Source: Odiellus spinosus
Taxonomy: Eukaryota; Arthropoda; Arachnida; Opiliones; Phalangiidae
Length of the DNA stretch: 64,000 nt
Assembly: GCA_963920705.1 (NCBI GenBank)
Contig: OY987229.1
Location: 21,085,728-21,149,727, forward strand
Direction of reading: 5' to 3'
The position numbers were made by a program, and so were the translations under genes. Shown piece after piece: positions 33,883 through 45,535 of the stretch; within the stretch, counting starts at the first letter, position 1, and every line of letters starts with the position of its first letter. The notes under the pieces are model-generated. The model did not search any database. It was given only the letters and a program-made list of their open reading frames with translations, and was not told where the DNA came from.

Positions 33883-34742
33883 CTTTAAATTTATCAACGA
33901 TTACTAGTTAACTAGTTGAATTAACTAACCATATTTGAAAGGAAACTCACGCTAACATATCGTAGGGTACCTGTAAAAAATAAATTTCACCAAACACGCG
34001 AAGAAAACTAATTCTATTCAAATTTACGGTGAAATATTCTACGTCTATCCCATCTGGAATAAGAAGCTGCGTACAAACCTTACCAGACTTTATCTCTAAA
34101 TAAAGAAATGATAAGAGTTAAAGAGTAGTCTAACTTTGCGCCTGTGGTCAAATCATGGTGATCTAAATCTATATAACACAGAGGGGAGAATAGGGGGAGG
34201 GGAACTAGCCATATGGCCAGACTGTTTCGATATAGGCCTTGTAGGAGAATCGGAATACAACGCTAAGCCTAAACCATATACTCTACCAAGTATAATTTCG
34301 TTTTCTTCGAGATTGAAGGAAGCCAACCACAAATGCTTGTTGAAATATCAAAGTGATTCTTATTGTAGACTGAATCTAGTTGTATGAAGCCACTTTTCAT
34401 ACCCTATACCTTTTCCTGACTAAATAGCTTCCCTACTTTCCTAAGGAAAATTCGAGGGTCTTCTAATATTGGAGGCCTTTTCAAGAAATATTTTTCCACC
34501 CTCCTCCCCTTATAGTGAACTATTTCTATAGCGCGTGCGATGAAGTTAGGTTGATGGGGAAAAATTTGATCGAGAAACTTTACGGCTGTAATTTTTATTT
34601 TTTATTTTTCGGGGGTCCTTTTTGGTTGTTGGCAACCGTGGCTTTAAGTTTTTTAAAGAAAAAGTCTCGGGGAAAATTAGTTTTTAAAAGATTACCTGTT
34701 TTATTTGGAGCTTTGTATCCATTCGCGATCGAAACCAGTAAG
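33883..34742. other. AT-rich non-coding stretch
   Basis: The frame from the ATG at 34554 to 34745 is hydrophobic and T-driven; it has no recognised homologue and no supporting signals. No repeat seen. Confidence 0.3.
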
Positions 34743-34753
34743 TAGGTGGCGCT
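34743..34753 (+). promoter_or_regulatory. Possible CTCF-type insulator motif
   Basis: TAGGTGGCGCT matches the known CTCF core (AGGTGGCGC). The flanking bases to the left are not a good match. An 11-base hit in 64 kb is only suggestive. Confidence 0.25.
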
Positions 34754-34970
34754 GATGTTTTAATCGTCTGCTATGGTGTTGTTATCTGCTATTTTTGCCT
34801 GCACTGTTTGCCGTTAGAGGACGTTTATGAAGGCTAGATTTTGTTATTCTAAGTCGTAGCTTAAACTCAACGCCTCGATTTAATTTACGGTTGAGACTTT
34901 TTCTTTGGGATTCCTCAAAAGCATATAGTGGCTTCCAGCTTTTTGCTTCCATCACACGCGGGGTGGGTGC

Positions 34971-35091
34971 ATGGCGTTCACTAGCTTGACCGTCGTGTCA
35001 AGGACGAACGTGTGCTGCCTGTCGTTTCATTCTACCCAGTATTTCTCGCCCTCCACCTTTTTTTTTTCAATCGCGATAATGAAAACTAAAT
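34971..35091 (+). other. Weak candidate first exon
   Basis: An ATG with G at +4 (GTGCATGGCG) opens a frame that meets a good donor, TGTAAGT, at 35091-35097. The predicted peptide begins MAFTSLTVVSRTNVCCLSFH and contains an F-run encoded by a T tract. The local sequence is GC-richer. No family recognised; it could equally be a non-coding exon or chance. Confidence 0.15.
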
Positions 35092-35097
35092 GTAAGT

Positions 35098-35988
35098 TCA
35101 TACATTGTTTAGTTCAAAGGGATAATGAAAAAAGGAAGAAAAAATTAGTTGATCCTATTTTATCAAATTATATGCGATTTTTCGTGGGTTTGGTTCCCGG
35201 CCCAGGGTGACCTATGACCAGCGCCCTCCCCCCCTTGGACTGCAATAAATAAACTGGTCCATGAACCTTGACCAGGACACGTCGTCTGCTATGGCACGAA
35301 CCTACATTCTAGACAATTTTTATTTCCAAACTACAACTTATAAACCAAGGAACGTTTTCAAAATCCTTGAAATTTCTTAGACCACTGACTCCCCTTTCCG
35401 ATTTAATTTTACAACTGGACCAGACAGTTTTTAAAGTGGTCATTTGCCCCAAATTGCCCCCGACTTCTCACGCTGGTTTCCGGTTGTCCCCGAGCTAAAT
35501 AAATTCAAAAATAAGTTGGCCCGCAGCAACTCATAGTCGTTGACCGTGAAAAAATAACTTTTTTGTTTTTATTTGATTTGTTTGATATGTTTTGAATTTG
35601 TTATATTTCTTAAGGACAATAACGAATAAGTTCAAAATCCTACAACTACCATAATTCGTAATTTTTCTACCTAATCGCTGGAAGCTGTTATACATTTTAA
35701 AATGCAGCCTATCATCTAAAGCGAAATTATTTTTATGATGATCTTTTCATTTCATTTATTTGCTATTGTTAATTGCATGCGTAAGTGAAATAATTTTAAA
35801 GAGAAAATGTACGAGCTTAAAAAGGAACAGCTTTTGAATATTTCCACAAATTTAGGTGACATTATCTAGTGTTTAATTCAAATTTTAAGTTGGATTAGGT
35901 TTGAATTTCATCGTATTTAGGGTAAAATTCGGGCCAGTTATGATATTTCAATATTCAGCTGGGCTATCAGGGTTTGTCGATTTAATTT
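35098..35988. other. AT-rich non-coding stretch
   Basis: No gene or repeat recognised. Confidence 0.3.
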
Positions 35989-36004
35989 CGTACTAGATGG
36001 CGCA
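35989..36004 (+). promoter_or_regulatory. Possible CTCF-type insulator motif
   Basis: GTACTAGATGGCGCA agrees with most of the known CTCF core consensus, with two mismatches at the left. It has the same orientation as the motif at 34743, about 1.25 kb away. Confidence 0.3.
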
Positions 36005-36404
36005 CCCGTCCCCGTCAGAATATGTTGAAAAATGTGCTCTCTCTCTGGACTAATCTAATTAGTTCGATTTTATACTTTCATTAATATTTAAAATTAACCA
36101 AACTTTAGAAATTAATTTAAACGTCCCCAATAATTGTTTGAAACTTCTTAAATACTAAACTGGAAATATAATTTTAACTCGAATGTTCCCTTTAAAACTA
36201 CATTTCGGCGTTTATATATAGCTTTAATAATGATTAATAAAAAAAAAACTAAATCAAGGACTTATTACATAATATTAGATGTCATTCCTTCAATGAGCAA
36301 ACTGGTTTATAAAGTTACTTTTTACCTACGACCATAATTAAATAATTTTAATTACACTTGTTTCGATTCAAACTTTTAAAGGGGTAATATCACGAACTTT
36401 TTGG

Positions 36405-38940
36405 CACATTTACCCTCTAGTTTACCGTTATTTAGCCCTCCAGTTTACCGTTATTTAGCCCTCCATTTTACCGTTATTTAGCCCTCCATTTTACCGTTAT
36501 TTAGCCCTCCAGTTTACCGTTATTTAGCCCTCCAGTTTACCGTTATTTAGCCCTCCAGTTTACCGTTATTTAGCCCTCCAGTTTACCGTTATTTAGCCCC
36601 CCAGTTTACCGTTATTTAGCCCCCCAGTTTACCGTTATTTAGCCCCCCAGTTTACCGTTATTTAGCCCCCAGTTTACCGTTATTTAGCCCCCCAGTTTAC
36701 CGTTATTTAGCCCCCCAGTTTACCGTTATTTAGCCCCCCAGTTTACCGTTATTTAGCCCCCCAGTTTACCGTTATTTAGCCCCCCAGTTTACCGTTATTT
36801 AGCCCCCCAGTTTACCGTTATTTAGCCCCCAGTTTACCGTTATTTAGCCCCCCAGTTTACCGTTATTTAGCCCCCCAGTTTACCGTTATTTAGCCCCCCA
36901 GTTTACCGTTATTTAGCCCCCCAGTTTACCGTTATTTAGCCCCCCAGTTTACCGTTATTTAGCCCCCCAGTTTACCGTTATTTAGTCCCCCAGTTTACCG
37001 TTATTTAGTCCCCCAGTTTGCCGTTATTTAGTCCCCCAGTTTACCGTTATTTAGTCCCACAGTTTACCGTTATTTAGTCCCACAGTTTACCGTTATTTAG
37101 TCCCACAGTTTACCGTTATTTAGTCCCACAGTTTACCGTTATTTAGTCCCACAGTTTACCGTTATTTAGTCCCACAGTTTACCGTTATTTAGTCCCACAG
37201 TTTACCGTTATTTAGTCCCACAGTTTACCGTTATTTAGTCCCACAGTTTACCGTTATTTAGTCCCACAGTTTACCGTTATTTAGTCCCACAGTTTACCGT
37301 TATTTAGTCCCACAGTTTACCGTTATTTAGTCCCACAGTTTACCGTTATTTAGTCCCACAGTTTACCGTTATTTAGTCCCACAGTTTACCGTTATTTAGT
37401 CCCACAGTTTACCGTTATTTAGTCCCACAGTTTACCGTTATTTAGTCCCACAGTTTACCGTTATTTAGTCCCACAGTTTACCGTTATTTAGTCCCACAGT
37501 TTACCGTTATTTAGTCCCACAGTTTACCGTTATTTAGTCCCACAGTTTACCGTTATTTAGTCCCACAGTTTACCGTTATTTAGTCCCACAGTTTACCGTT
37601 ATTTAGTCCCACAGTTTACCGTTATTTAGTCCCACAGTTTACCGTTATTTAGTCCCACAGTTTACCGTTATTTAGTCCCACAGTTTACCGTTATTTAGTC
37701 CCACAGTTTACCGTTATTTAGTCCCACAGTTTACCGTTATTTAGTCCCACAGTTTACCGTTATTTAGTCCCACAGTTTACCGTTATTTAGTCCCACAGTT
37801 TGCCGTTATTTAGTCCCACAGTTTGCCGTTATTTAGTCCCACAGTTTGCCGTTATTTAGTCCCACAGTTTGCCGTTATTTAGTCCCACAGTTTGCCGTTA
37901 TTTAGTCCCACAGTTTGCCGTTATTTAGTCCCACAGTTTGCCGTTATTTAGTCCCACAGTTTGCCGTTATTTAGTCCCACAGTTTGCCGTTATTTAGTCC
38001 CACAGTTTGCCGTTATTTAGTCCCACAGTTTGCCGTTATTTAGTCCCACAGTTTGCCGTTATTTAGTCCCACAGTTTGCCGTTATTTAGTCCCACAGTTT
38101 GCCGTTATTTAGTCCCACAGTTTGCCGTTATTTAGTCCCACAGTTTGCCGTTATTTAGTCCCACAGTTTGCCGTTATTTAGTCCCACAGTTTGCCGTTAT
38201 TTAGTCCCACAGTTTGCCGTTATTTAGTCCCACAGTTTAGCCCTCGAAGTTTGCCGTTATTTAGTCCCACAGTTTAGCCCTCGAAGTTTGCCGTTATTTA
38301 GTCCCACAGTTTAGCCCTCGAAGTTTACCGTTATTTAGCCCTCGAAGTTTACCGTTATTTAGCCCTCCAGTTTACCGTTATTTAGCCCTCCAGTTTACCG
38401 TTATTTAGCCCTCCAGTTTACCGTTATTTAGCCCTCCAGTTTACCGTTATTTAGCCCTCCAGTTTACCGTTATTTAGCCCTCCAGTTTACCGTTATTTAG
38501 CCCTCCAGTTTACCGTTATTTAGCCCTCTCAGTTTACCGTTATTTAGCCCTCTCAGTTTACCGTTATTTAGCCCTCTCAGTTTACCGTTATTTAGCCCTC
38601 TCAGTTTACCGTTATTTAGCCCTCTCAGTTTACCGTTATTTAGCCCTCTCAGTTTACCGTTATTTAGCCCTCTCAGTTTACCGTTATTTAGCCCTCTCAG
38701 TTTACCGTTATTTAGCCCTCTCAGTTTACCGTTTTTTAGCCCTCTCAGTTTACCGTTTTTTAGCCCTCTCAGTTTACCGTTATTTAGCCCTCTCAGTTTA
38801 CCGTTATTTAGCCCTCTCAGTTTACCGTTATTTAGCCCTCTCAGTTTACCGTTGTTTAGTCTCCCGATTTTACCATTATTTAGTCACCAGTTTACCGTTA
38901 TTTTTGGCCCAGATTAAGGTTATTTTGCCCTCAATTTACC
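36405..38940. repeat. Minisatellite 5: 23-bp unit, roughly 110 copies
   Basis: The unit is GTTTACCGTTATTTAGTCCC plus ACA, with 22-24 bp variants. Variants are in ordered blocks: GCCCTCCA (36410-36600), GCCCCCCA (to about 36965), GTCCCCCA (to 37040), GTCCCACA (to 37795), GTCCCACA with TTTGCCG (to 38235), a short compound block, then GCCCTCCA again (38340-38520) and GCCCTCTCA (to 38870). The end units decay. The core has dozens of identical consecutive units. Stops in every frame exclude coding. Confidence 0.98.
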
Positions 38941-39188
38941 ATTTTTTAGCCCAATATTCTAAAAAGTGATATTTTTTGGAAGCTGATGAAATATCACAGC
39001 TTAGTCTTGGGATTTTCTCACTATATATTTCTGTTTTACGAAACAAGGGGGGTGGAACCAAGGTCATTGAAAACTTTATAATAAGCTAGTGTCACTTGCC
39101 AAAAATCTAAACTGATGAAGAGTTAATTATTTTTCTATTTAAGTAAAAATAATTGAATTGTTATTCAGAGCTTGATTCGTAAGAATAA
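38941..39188. other. AT-rich stretch after the array
   Basis: No gene or repeat recognised. Confidence 0.3.
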
Positions 39189-39400
39189 ATTCATTGAGAA
39201 GATGAAGACGTTCTTGAATAATTCATAAATTTCTCAAGATATTTGCGGTTGATTTCCTGAGAAATTATCAAAAAATTTGAGGGAACCAATATATATTCGT
39301 TGACAAGATCACGACGTTCTTCAATTAGTCCTAAATTTCTCACGATTTTTGCGGCTGATTTCCGAGAAATTATTGAAAATTTAATCTCTTATCCAGTGCA
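39189..39400. repeat. Tandem duplication of about 106 bp
   Basis: ATTCATTGAGAAGAT...GACGTTCTT at 39189 recurs as ATTCGTTGACAAGAT...GACGTTCTT at 39295, followed in both by AAATTTCTCA and TTTGCGGYTGATTTCC. The two copies are clearly diverged. Confidence 0.75.
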
Positions 39401-40139
39401 AAATTTTAAGTCTTCCAATTAAAATTTGAACCATATCGCGACGATACAATCACTTTACATATTTTTTAATTACACTTTATTCTTGAAATCTATTTTTACG
39501 TTTAATGAATCTTATTAATGTCATTATGCAAATTTGTAAACTGAAAGGATGGATCGTACATGCGGAGTTGTTCTCTTTATGTGTTCATTACCATATTTAT
39601 CTCTAATCCCTCAGTTCAACGACATAAGTGGAAATATATATGATATATTTGTGTATGACATTCATTATCTGATTGTCTTTAGATATCTTATTAACATAGA
39701 CGACGCATTTCTTAAAAAAAAATATCAAAAGGTTAATTAAAATTCGGATTTAGTTAAGATTTTTTTCTTCCGATTTGTTAATAGATCTATGATATGAATC
39801 TAAATCTATTAAATTTTTTAATGACCATTTATCGGATATTTTACTGGTGCAGTGACCTTCATGGTTTATATAAAATATTACTAATAGCTTAGTAAGAACT
39901 TTAAGATTGAGTTGTATGTGATTTTATTCCCACGATTGCTCCTGATTTAGTCAAATGAATCCACCATAAACCTTTTGTTTTTAGGCCATTAATCTTACAG
40001 AGTAGATGATTTTAATCCAAGTGTCCTAGTTTTTAGTTCATTTGTCCTCCTTGTTGTTACTCATAAATGTAACCCATAAATCTCCCCACAAAGCTTGGGA
40101 TTTAATCCCATGAATATCCATAAACCTTCTGAAATTACT
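39401..40139. other. AT-rich non-coding stretch
   Basis: The frame at 39549-39740 has no recognised homologue. From about 39950 degenerate units of the next array begin to appear. Confidence 0.3.
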
Positions 40140-40560
40140 TCATGAATTAAGACCTAATAGCTACTCATTTCATTCCATGAATCCCCTGTAAACCTTCTGA
40201 TTTTATAGCATGAACCACCTATATGAAGCTCCTGATTTTATCCCATGAACCCCCTATATAAATCTCATCTTATCCCATGTATTCCTATATATATATAACT
40301 CCTGATTTTATTCTATGAATTCCCTATATGAAGCTCCTGATTTTATCCCATGAACCCCCTATATAAATTCCCTGGTTTTATTCCATGAGTCCCCTTTGTA
40401 AATCTCCTGATTTTATCCAATGAGTCCCCTATATAAACCTCCTGATTTTATTCCATGAATCCCCTATGTAAATCTCCTGATTTTATCCCATGAATTCCCT
40501 ATATAAACCTCTTGATTTTATCCCATGAATTCCCTATATAAATCTCCTGATTGTATGACA
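40140..40560. repeat. Minisatellite 6: 35-bp unit, about 12 copies
   Basis: The unit is CTCCTGATTTTATCCCATGA plus ATCCCCTATATAAAT, with units of 28-36 bp and substitutions. Degenerate relatives extend left to about 39950. Confidence 0.93.
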
Positions 40561-41074
40561 CAAATCACTGAGTTGGTGTTTATAGAAGATTCCCTCTTCT
40601 TCCGGATCTTATCCCGTCATCCCTCAGCTGTTTCTTCCACCCTCTCAACCAAAGACTCAGCTGCAGCTCGATTGTCTCCTGATCAATAAATCAGACCAAC
40701 TAACTGGCCTCTCATCTATACCCCTCAAACCACCTGTCTCCTTCAGGGCTATACCTTTTATTTTATCCAATATATAATTCCTTGTGGTTCACTTAGTGTA
40801 TATGTGTTATTACTTGTTAAAATTCCCGGCGTAAATTATATTATATTTATTAATTACTAATAGCCCGTAATTTTCAAACATTAATCATTAAATTATTTAC
40901 CAAGTTCGTGTTCATGGCTAAAGTTACGCAACCAGTAGATATGTTCCTCTCCTCATCTCGAGTTTACTCCGGTAAAATAATTACAGCACGAAAATTCTTT
41001 TAACAAGAGTGCTACTTTCATTTCTTTATAATTTTCAATTCAGTTATTTTATATTAGTTTCGAACGTTGGTTAC
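40561..41074. other. Non-coding stretch
   Basis: C/T-rich 40600-40750, otherwise AT-rich. No gene recognised. Confidence 0.3.
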
Positions 41075-41385
41075 CTGGAAAATAGGCTTAGCTGAATTCA
41101 TGGAGATCTTGAATTTCTTTGCATTGAAGAGTCGGCGACCAATCAAAGGTTATTGGAAGTCTCACGGAGATCTCGCCTTAACGATTGGTCTTTTCTCATT
41201 GGTCGATGACTCTTCAGCGCGAAGATATTCAGAATCTCCATGAATCCAGCTAAGCCTATTTTGATGGTAAGTTTTAAATTTATTTCTAGTTTAATATTTG
41301 TTTGTTAATTTTGTTTACTGGTGGATTAGGCCTAATTAAACGATAAGGAATCGATAAAAAAATCACTTGTTGTTAGGCTTAACAC
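41075..41385 (+). mobile_element. Family C element, centre and right half (C4)
   Basis: Best view of the C centre: AAATAGGCTTAGCTGAATTC and CATGGAGATC pair with GATTCAGAATCTCCATG...GCTAAGCCTATTTTGATG, enclosing AGTCGGCGACCAAT and ATTGGTCGATGACTCTT. The right arm runs through TGGTGGATTAGGCCTA and CGATAAGGAATCGATAAAAA to a degraded end. The left outer arm is missing. Confidence 0.8.
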
Positions 41386-41848
41386 TGTAATTAACAGCCA
41401 GAGAAACCCAAACTTTATTACTCCAAGATGACATGAGGTGTAAAAATCACCTGCTCAATTTCTATCTAGTCATTATAGGAATCATTTTTAAAAGATGGCC
41501 CATTATCCCTCCCGTCTTCTAGAGTGTCACGTTTTTAGATCAAATTCAAACGGCTCGTTGGTTTTAATTTAACTCTAGTAAAGAAATAAAAACGTTTCAT
41601 TATTTAATTGAAAAGAAAAAAAAAATTGTAAATTGATTGTATCAGATGGTCATACGTTTTAGCCAATTATTATAAATAGTATTTGAAATAATCGCCGAAG
41701 GTAGTTTCTCAACAAAGCCTCAATCGAGTGTAAAATATTAATTTGCAGCGTTAAGTTTCAAAGTAAGGAGTTTTAGCAAGTACAAGGACAAGTCCCTCCT
41801 TTAAACTTAAAATTTATTTTAATCGTTTGATTCTTTTTTGTGAAATAG
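41386..41848. other. AT-rich non-coding stretch
   Basis: No gene or repeat recognised. Confidence 0.3.
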
Positions 41849-41855
41849 GGTATAC

Positions 41856-42192
41856 CAGAAGTAGATGAAACCCTCCTTTGAAGTCTACTACTCTAACGTT
41901 CGATATAGCGCTCCTCTCTGTATGGGTAAAATTCCCAATTTTACGAGATCGGACGGGTCCTACTTCATACCCCCTGTCTACGGAAAATTGGAAATTCTCT
42001 CTCTCCACAAACGACGACGTTTTTTTGACGAACTCCGAGGCTGCTAGAGATATTCGCTCGACGAACTCCCGCTCCGAAAATATCTACCGTTAGGAGGCGT
42101 GCGAATCGCGCTTTATGAAACTAACCCATACAGAGAGGGGTAGACAAGACCAGGGAGTAATAGACTTCAAAGGAGGGTTTCATCGGCTTCTG
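41856..42192 (-). mobile_element. Family A MITE, copy 9
   Basis: A 337-bp minus-orientation copy. Perfect 7-bp duplication GGTATAC at 41849-41855 and 42193-42199. Its left end (CAGAAGTAGATG) is the subfamily variant; with the orientation corrected it is the same end as in copies 1, 10 and 12. Confidence 0.95.
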
Positions 42193-42855
42193 GGTATACT
42201 AGAATATTTGCTAATTAGATTAAATAAAATAGGATGACGACGAATCAAAATTCAATGCAACTGCGTCTTTAAAAATCTTTAATTTTTCTTAACGCAGGTG
42301 TTTTGATATAAGGGTATTTTTTTTTTTTTTGGCTGGATTTTTTCTCGTTGCTACCTCACGGAACGGATTTTTCGCTATTCAAAAGAGAGATTAATGTCGA
42401 TGTTATAATTTGGCGCGCTTTTAAAGTGCATGTTGGGTACTGGGTTTGGTTGGGAACTAATCATACGAACGTGATTTGGCGAATTAATTTCGTAAAACGT
42501 CAAGATTTTGTATACGAATTTTGACAGATTTTTTTGTGTACAGAAAAATATGAATCGTGTGCGTGTAGGTTTTTATTTATCGTTTCCAAAAGGATATTAA
42601 GTAGTAGAACTTAACTTGGATTATTTGTTTGGGAGGTAATAATGAGCCGGATTTGCTGTTAAGAAAAATTTGGCGGGAAAAATCTTCATTCTAATGGTTT
42701 TTGATATAAAACTCTACTATGGTTTGAAGTCTAGATTTCAAACAACGTGACAATTTGTCATCGTGTCGCTGTTTTCACGTCATTAGCGTGGGTCCTTTCG
42801 ATTCACTTTTAAGACACAATACAGACGACAAATGAAAAAGGCGCGAAAACTTAAG
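42193..42855. other. AT-rich non-coding stretch
   Basis: No gene or repeat recognised. Confidence 0.3.
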
Positions 42856-43291
42856 TATGACCTTGTAGTAAACCAACGTCATAGAGAATATTTGAGATTT
42901 TGGCGCGAACTTAAAAATTTTATAACATCCTTATTTATTGGCCGATTTTGGCCTAGTTGGTCTTATTTTGAAGTTCTCATTATTCTCTACTAGAATCTAT
43001 TCTTGTAGATATGCTAGACTCTGGAGATAAGTTATTTTAATTCGATTTCAAATATGAAACGCTTAAAACCTAGTATGACCTTGTAGAAACCAACGTCATA
43101 GAGAATATTTGAGATTTTGGCGCGAACTTAAAAATTTTGTAACATCTTTATTTATTGGCCAATTTTGGCCTAGTTGGTCTTATTTTGAAGTTCTCGTTAT
43201 TCTCTACTAGAATCACTTCTTGTAGAGATAATAGACTCTGGAAATAAGTTATTTTCAATCGATTTGAAATATGAAACGCTTAAAACCTAGT
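42856..43291. repeat. Tandem duplication of 218 bp
   Basis: TATGACCTTGTAG at 42856 recurs at 43074 (period 218). Both copies continue AACCAACGTCATAGAGAATA, TTTGAGATTTTGGCGCGAAC, TTGGCCTAGTTGGTCTTATT and GAAGTTCTC...TTATTCTCTAC. By eye they are over 90% identical, so fairly recent. Confidence 0.93.
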
Positions 43292-43944
43292 TAAAATATC
43301 AATCAAGCCAAAGTTTAATTACCAAAAAGCGAAATATGTCTGAAAATGATTTAAGATTGAAATAAATGTATACAGAATGTCTGATGCCAATCAGATTGCG
43401 TCTTTTGAAATGGTGCTTCAACCAAAAGAGGCGACGAAAAGACATTGTTCGAAATCGGCTTAAGTCAACGGATTTAGGCTTAGCGAATCAAGTTGACATC
43501 TTTGACAATTAGCTGGTATTATTATTATTATCCCTTAAAACAATATTTCTCATCAATGTGGTACCGTTTTTTCTCAGGTCGTATATCAAAACATTTGAAT
43601 GTTTTTTTCCCTAAGCCGCAGAGGCGACATCTCTCATAAAACCGGTGCGGCTTCCATTTACGATAACAATAATAAATTGTCTAGAACTAAGGCTACAAAA
43701 GATGGGAGTCGTAATTCAAACCGTCACTTTTAATTTCCTAATTGCGAAACACGTAAAAAAAAAACCGCATAATTAATGTCGAAGGGAAATTATAATTTTC
43801 ACAACATTTCAAAAACTCTTCCATGCGTGTGAACTCTATCTCAAACGAGCATATTCTTTTCAAAGAACAAGTCTCCTACGATTATTCTTCTTTAGATCGA
43901 TATGGATTCGAAAATGGGGAATTTTTAACAGAATAAAAGGTTAA
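43292..43944. other. AT-rich non-coding stretch
   Basis: No gene or repeat recognised. Confidence 0.3.
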
Positions 43945-44075
43945 ACTCGGCTCAAATTCAACCGGAGTTTGCAACGAAGTTTATCTAGCTTGTGCATTTT
44001 AGCGTTTTCCTTAAATGGACAGACAGACGTACCTAGATAATTAAATAATTTAGATTGTGAAGTTTCTTAAAAACG
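43945..44075 (+). repeat. Family M dispersed repeat, copy 1
   Basis: Shares AACTCGG, CGGAGTTTGCAACGAAGTTT, TTTTAGCGTT and GACAGACAGACGTAC, in order, with 60487-60610. Confidence 0.6.
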
Positions 44076-44704
44076 TGTGCAAAATGTTGAAATTAAGTTT
44101 AAATTGAATGAAAAAACTAATTGAAAACGATTATTTTATTTTCGTCGTAAGTCTTGTTCTTTAAAAATGTTTATGGTGGGAAAAGTGTTCGTGATCATTT
44201 TGATATTTTTTTAATAATAGGTGGGCGTTATAAACCCATTCTTCTTGAACATACAAAGACAATATGGTTTAGAGAACTATACGTCCTCCATTGATTTTGA
44301 AGCTCTGTAAACGTTTCTCATCCCCATTTCCAAACATTGGAACAATTTATTGCCAATATTGTCAAAAATAATTTTTAGAAGCATATACCTACGTTCATAA
44401 ACTGATTTCAAAACTACTTTTATTTCCTATGAAATTAACGTAGTGTATTATTACGCCTTAGGCTTGCAAGATAGTTCGCAAAAAGTCTTGAAAAAATATG
44501 TTCAACGAAGAATATGATAAACTGGTAAAACAGTTGACTTTTGAAAGCTTTAAGCCATGGGCGAGTACTCGTTAGTATGGAATAACTCGTTTTGATTATC
44601 AATGAGTACTCGATTAAAAGAATTTCAAAGAAGGGAAATTTAGTTCGCCAATTTTCCACTATAGAGGCGCGATTAATCAAAGATTTTGCATACGCGTCTC
44701 TGTT
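44076..44704. other. AT-rich non-coding stretch
   Basis: No gene recognised; the minus frame at 44435-44680 has no supporting signals. Confidence 0.3.
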
Positions 44705-44718
44705 GGGTTGCCACGGGG
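44705..44718 (+). promoter_or_regulatory. Possible RFX X-box-like site
   Basis: GTTGCCACGGGGAC fits the X-box pattern RYYNYY-N2-RRNRAC, but the right half is not the mirror of the left. It sits in a small GC-rich patch (44690-44760). Weak. Confidence 0.15.
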
Positions 44719-45297
44719 ACGGAAGATACGCGCCCGTAAAACCCCGCCACCTATCGAGGAAAAAATAGCGTGATCGCTATAGTGACGAAAAAACAAGTTT
44801 TTGCGTAACTAATTAAGCTTGATCTTCTTAATGCTTGTGGAACGACGTTAACACTATAAAGCTTTCATCTGCCTTGGGAATTTCTATCGTAATTATCTAT
44901 ATCGTATTCTTTGTTCAACTAATTAAAAGCAATGTATATAGTTATATTGTAAGGGGGAATTTCCAGTTTAGCTAGTAGTTATTGCTCTCTTCTTGTTTGT
45001 GTAATGGTTTAGATTAATCGAACAAATTTTAAAAGAGACGGCAATTTGGTTAAGGACCTTCCAATTTTCATTTCTTTTGTTGAGCCCCCAAAAATTTAGT
45101 CTTTTGTTTCTCTCGGGTGAGAACTTCTCGACTAAAACTCTCCCCCGACAATTTCAATAAAGAGCCTAAAAAGCTTTTCATACGTGATACGATTCTTTAA
45201 ATAAATTATAACGTTTACTCTTTAAATTATTATTATTAATAAACGCAAACTTAATTCCGTAAGATTAAACTTTTATTTAAAAAGTATTGGTTTTAAA
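44719..45297. other. AT-rich non-coding stretch
   Basis: No gene or repeat recognised. Confidence 0.3.
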
Positions 45298-45535
45298 TTT
45301 GAAATTTCGCTATTGTAGAGCCTATAGTTTATTCTCGGGCGTTCTGACACGTGATAAGGTAACTTTCACGCGGTCTTTTTCGTAAAAGTACTTAATTCAG
45401 AAATTCCTACCTTTCGTACCAAAATTATCGTTATGTTCCTGAAATAAACCACGTCATAAATTGTGAAAAAATGGCCTGTATATTTTTGACAGTTTCTCAA
45501 GAAAATTTCGTGACAGCCTCACTTTAAAATAAAAA
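45298..45535 (-). repeat. Family H dispersed repeat, minus-strand copy
   Basis: CGCTATTGTAGAGCCTATAG, GACACGTGATAAGGTAAC, CGCGGTCTTTTTCGTAAAAG, TACCAAAATTATCGTTATG, AAACCACGTCATAAATTG, then GTGACAGCCTCACTTTAAAA. The same order as 12410-12562, so the two form an H subgroup distinct from 13545. Confidence 0.78.

Noticed and set aside
34515-34745. Small membrane protein
   Set aside because: The hydrophobic stretch is encoded by T-rich DNA, the frame begins without ATG, and no splice or polyadenylation signals support it.
36405-38940. CRISPR-like array
   Set aside because: Units are contiguous without unique spacers, and the context is eukaryotic. The same holds for the other arrays.
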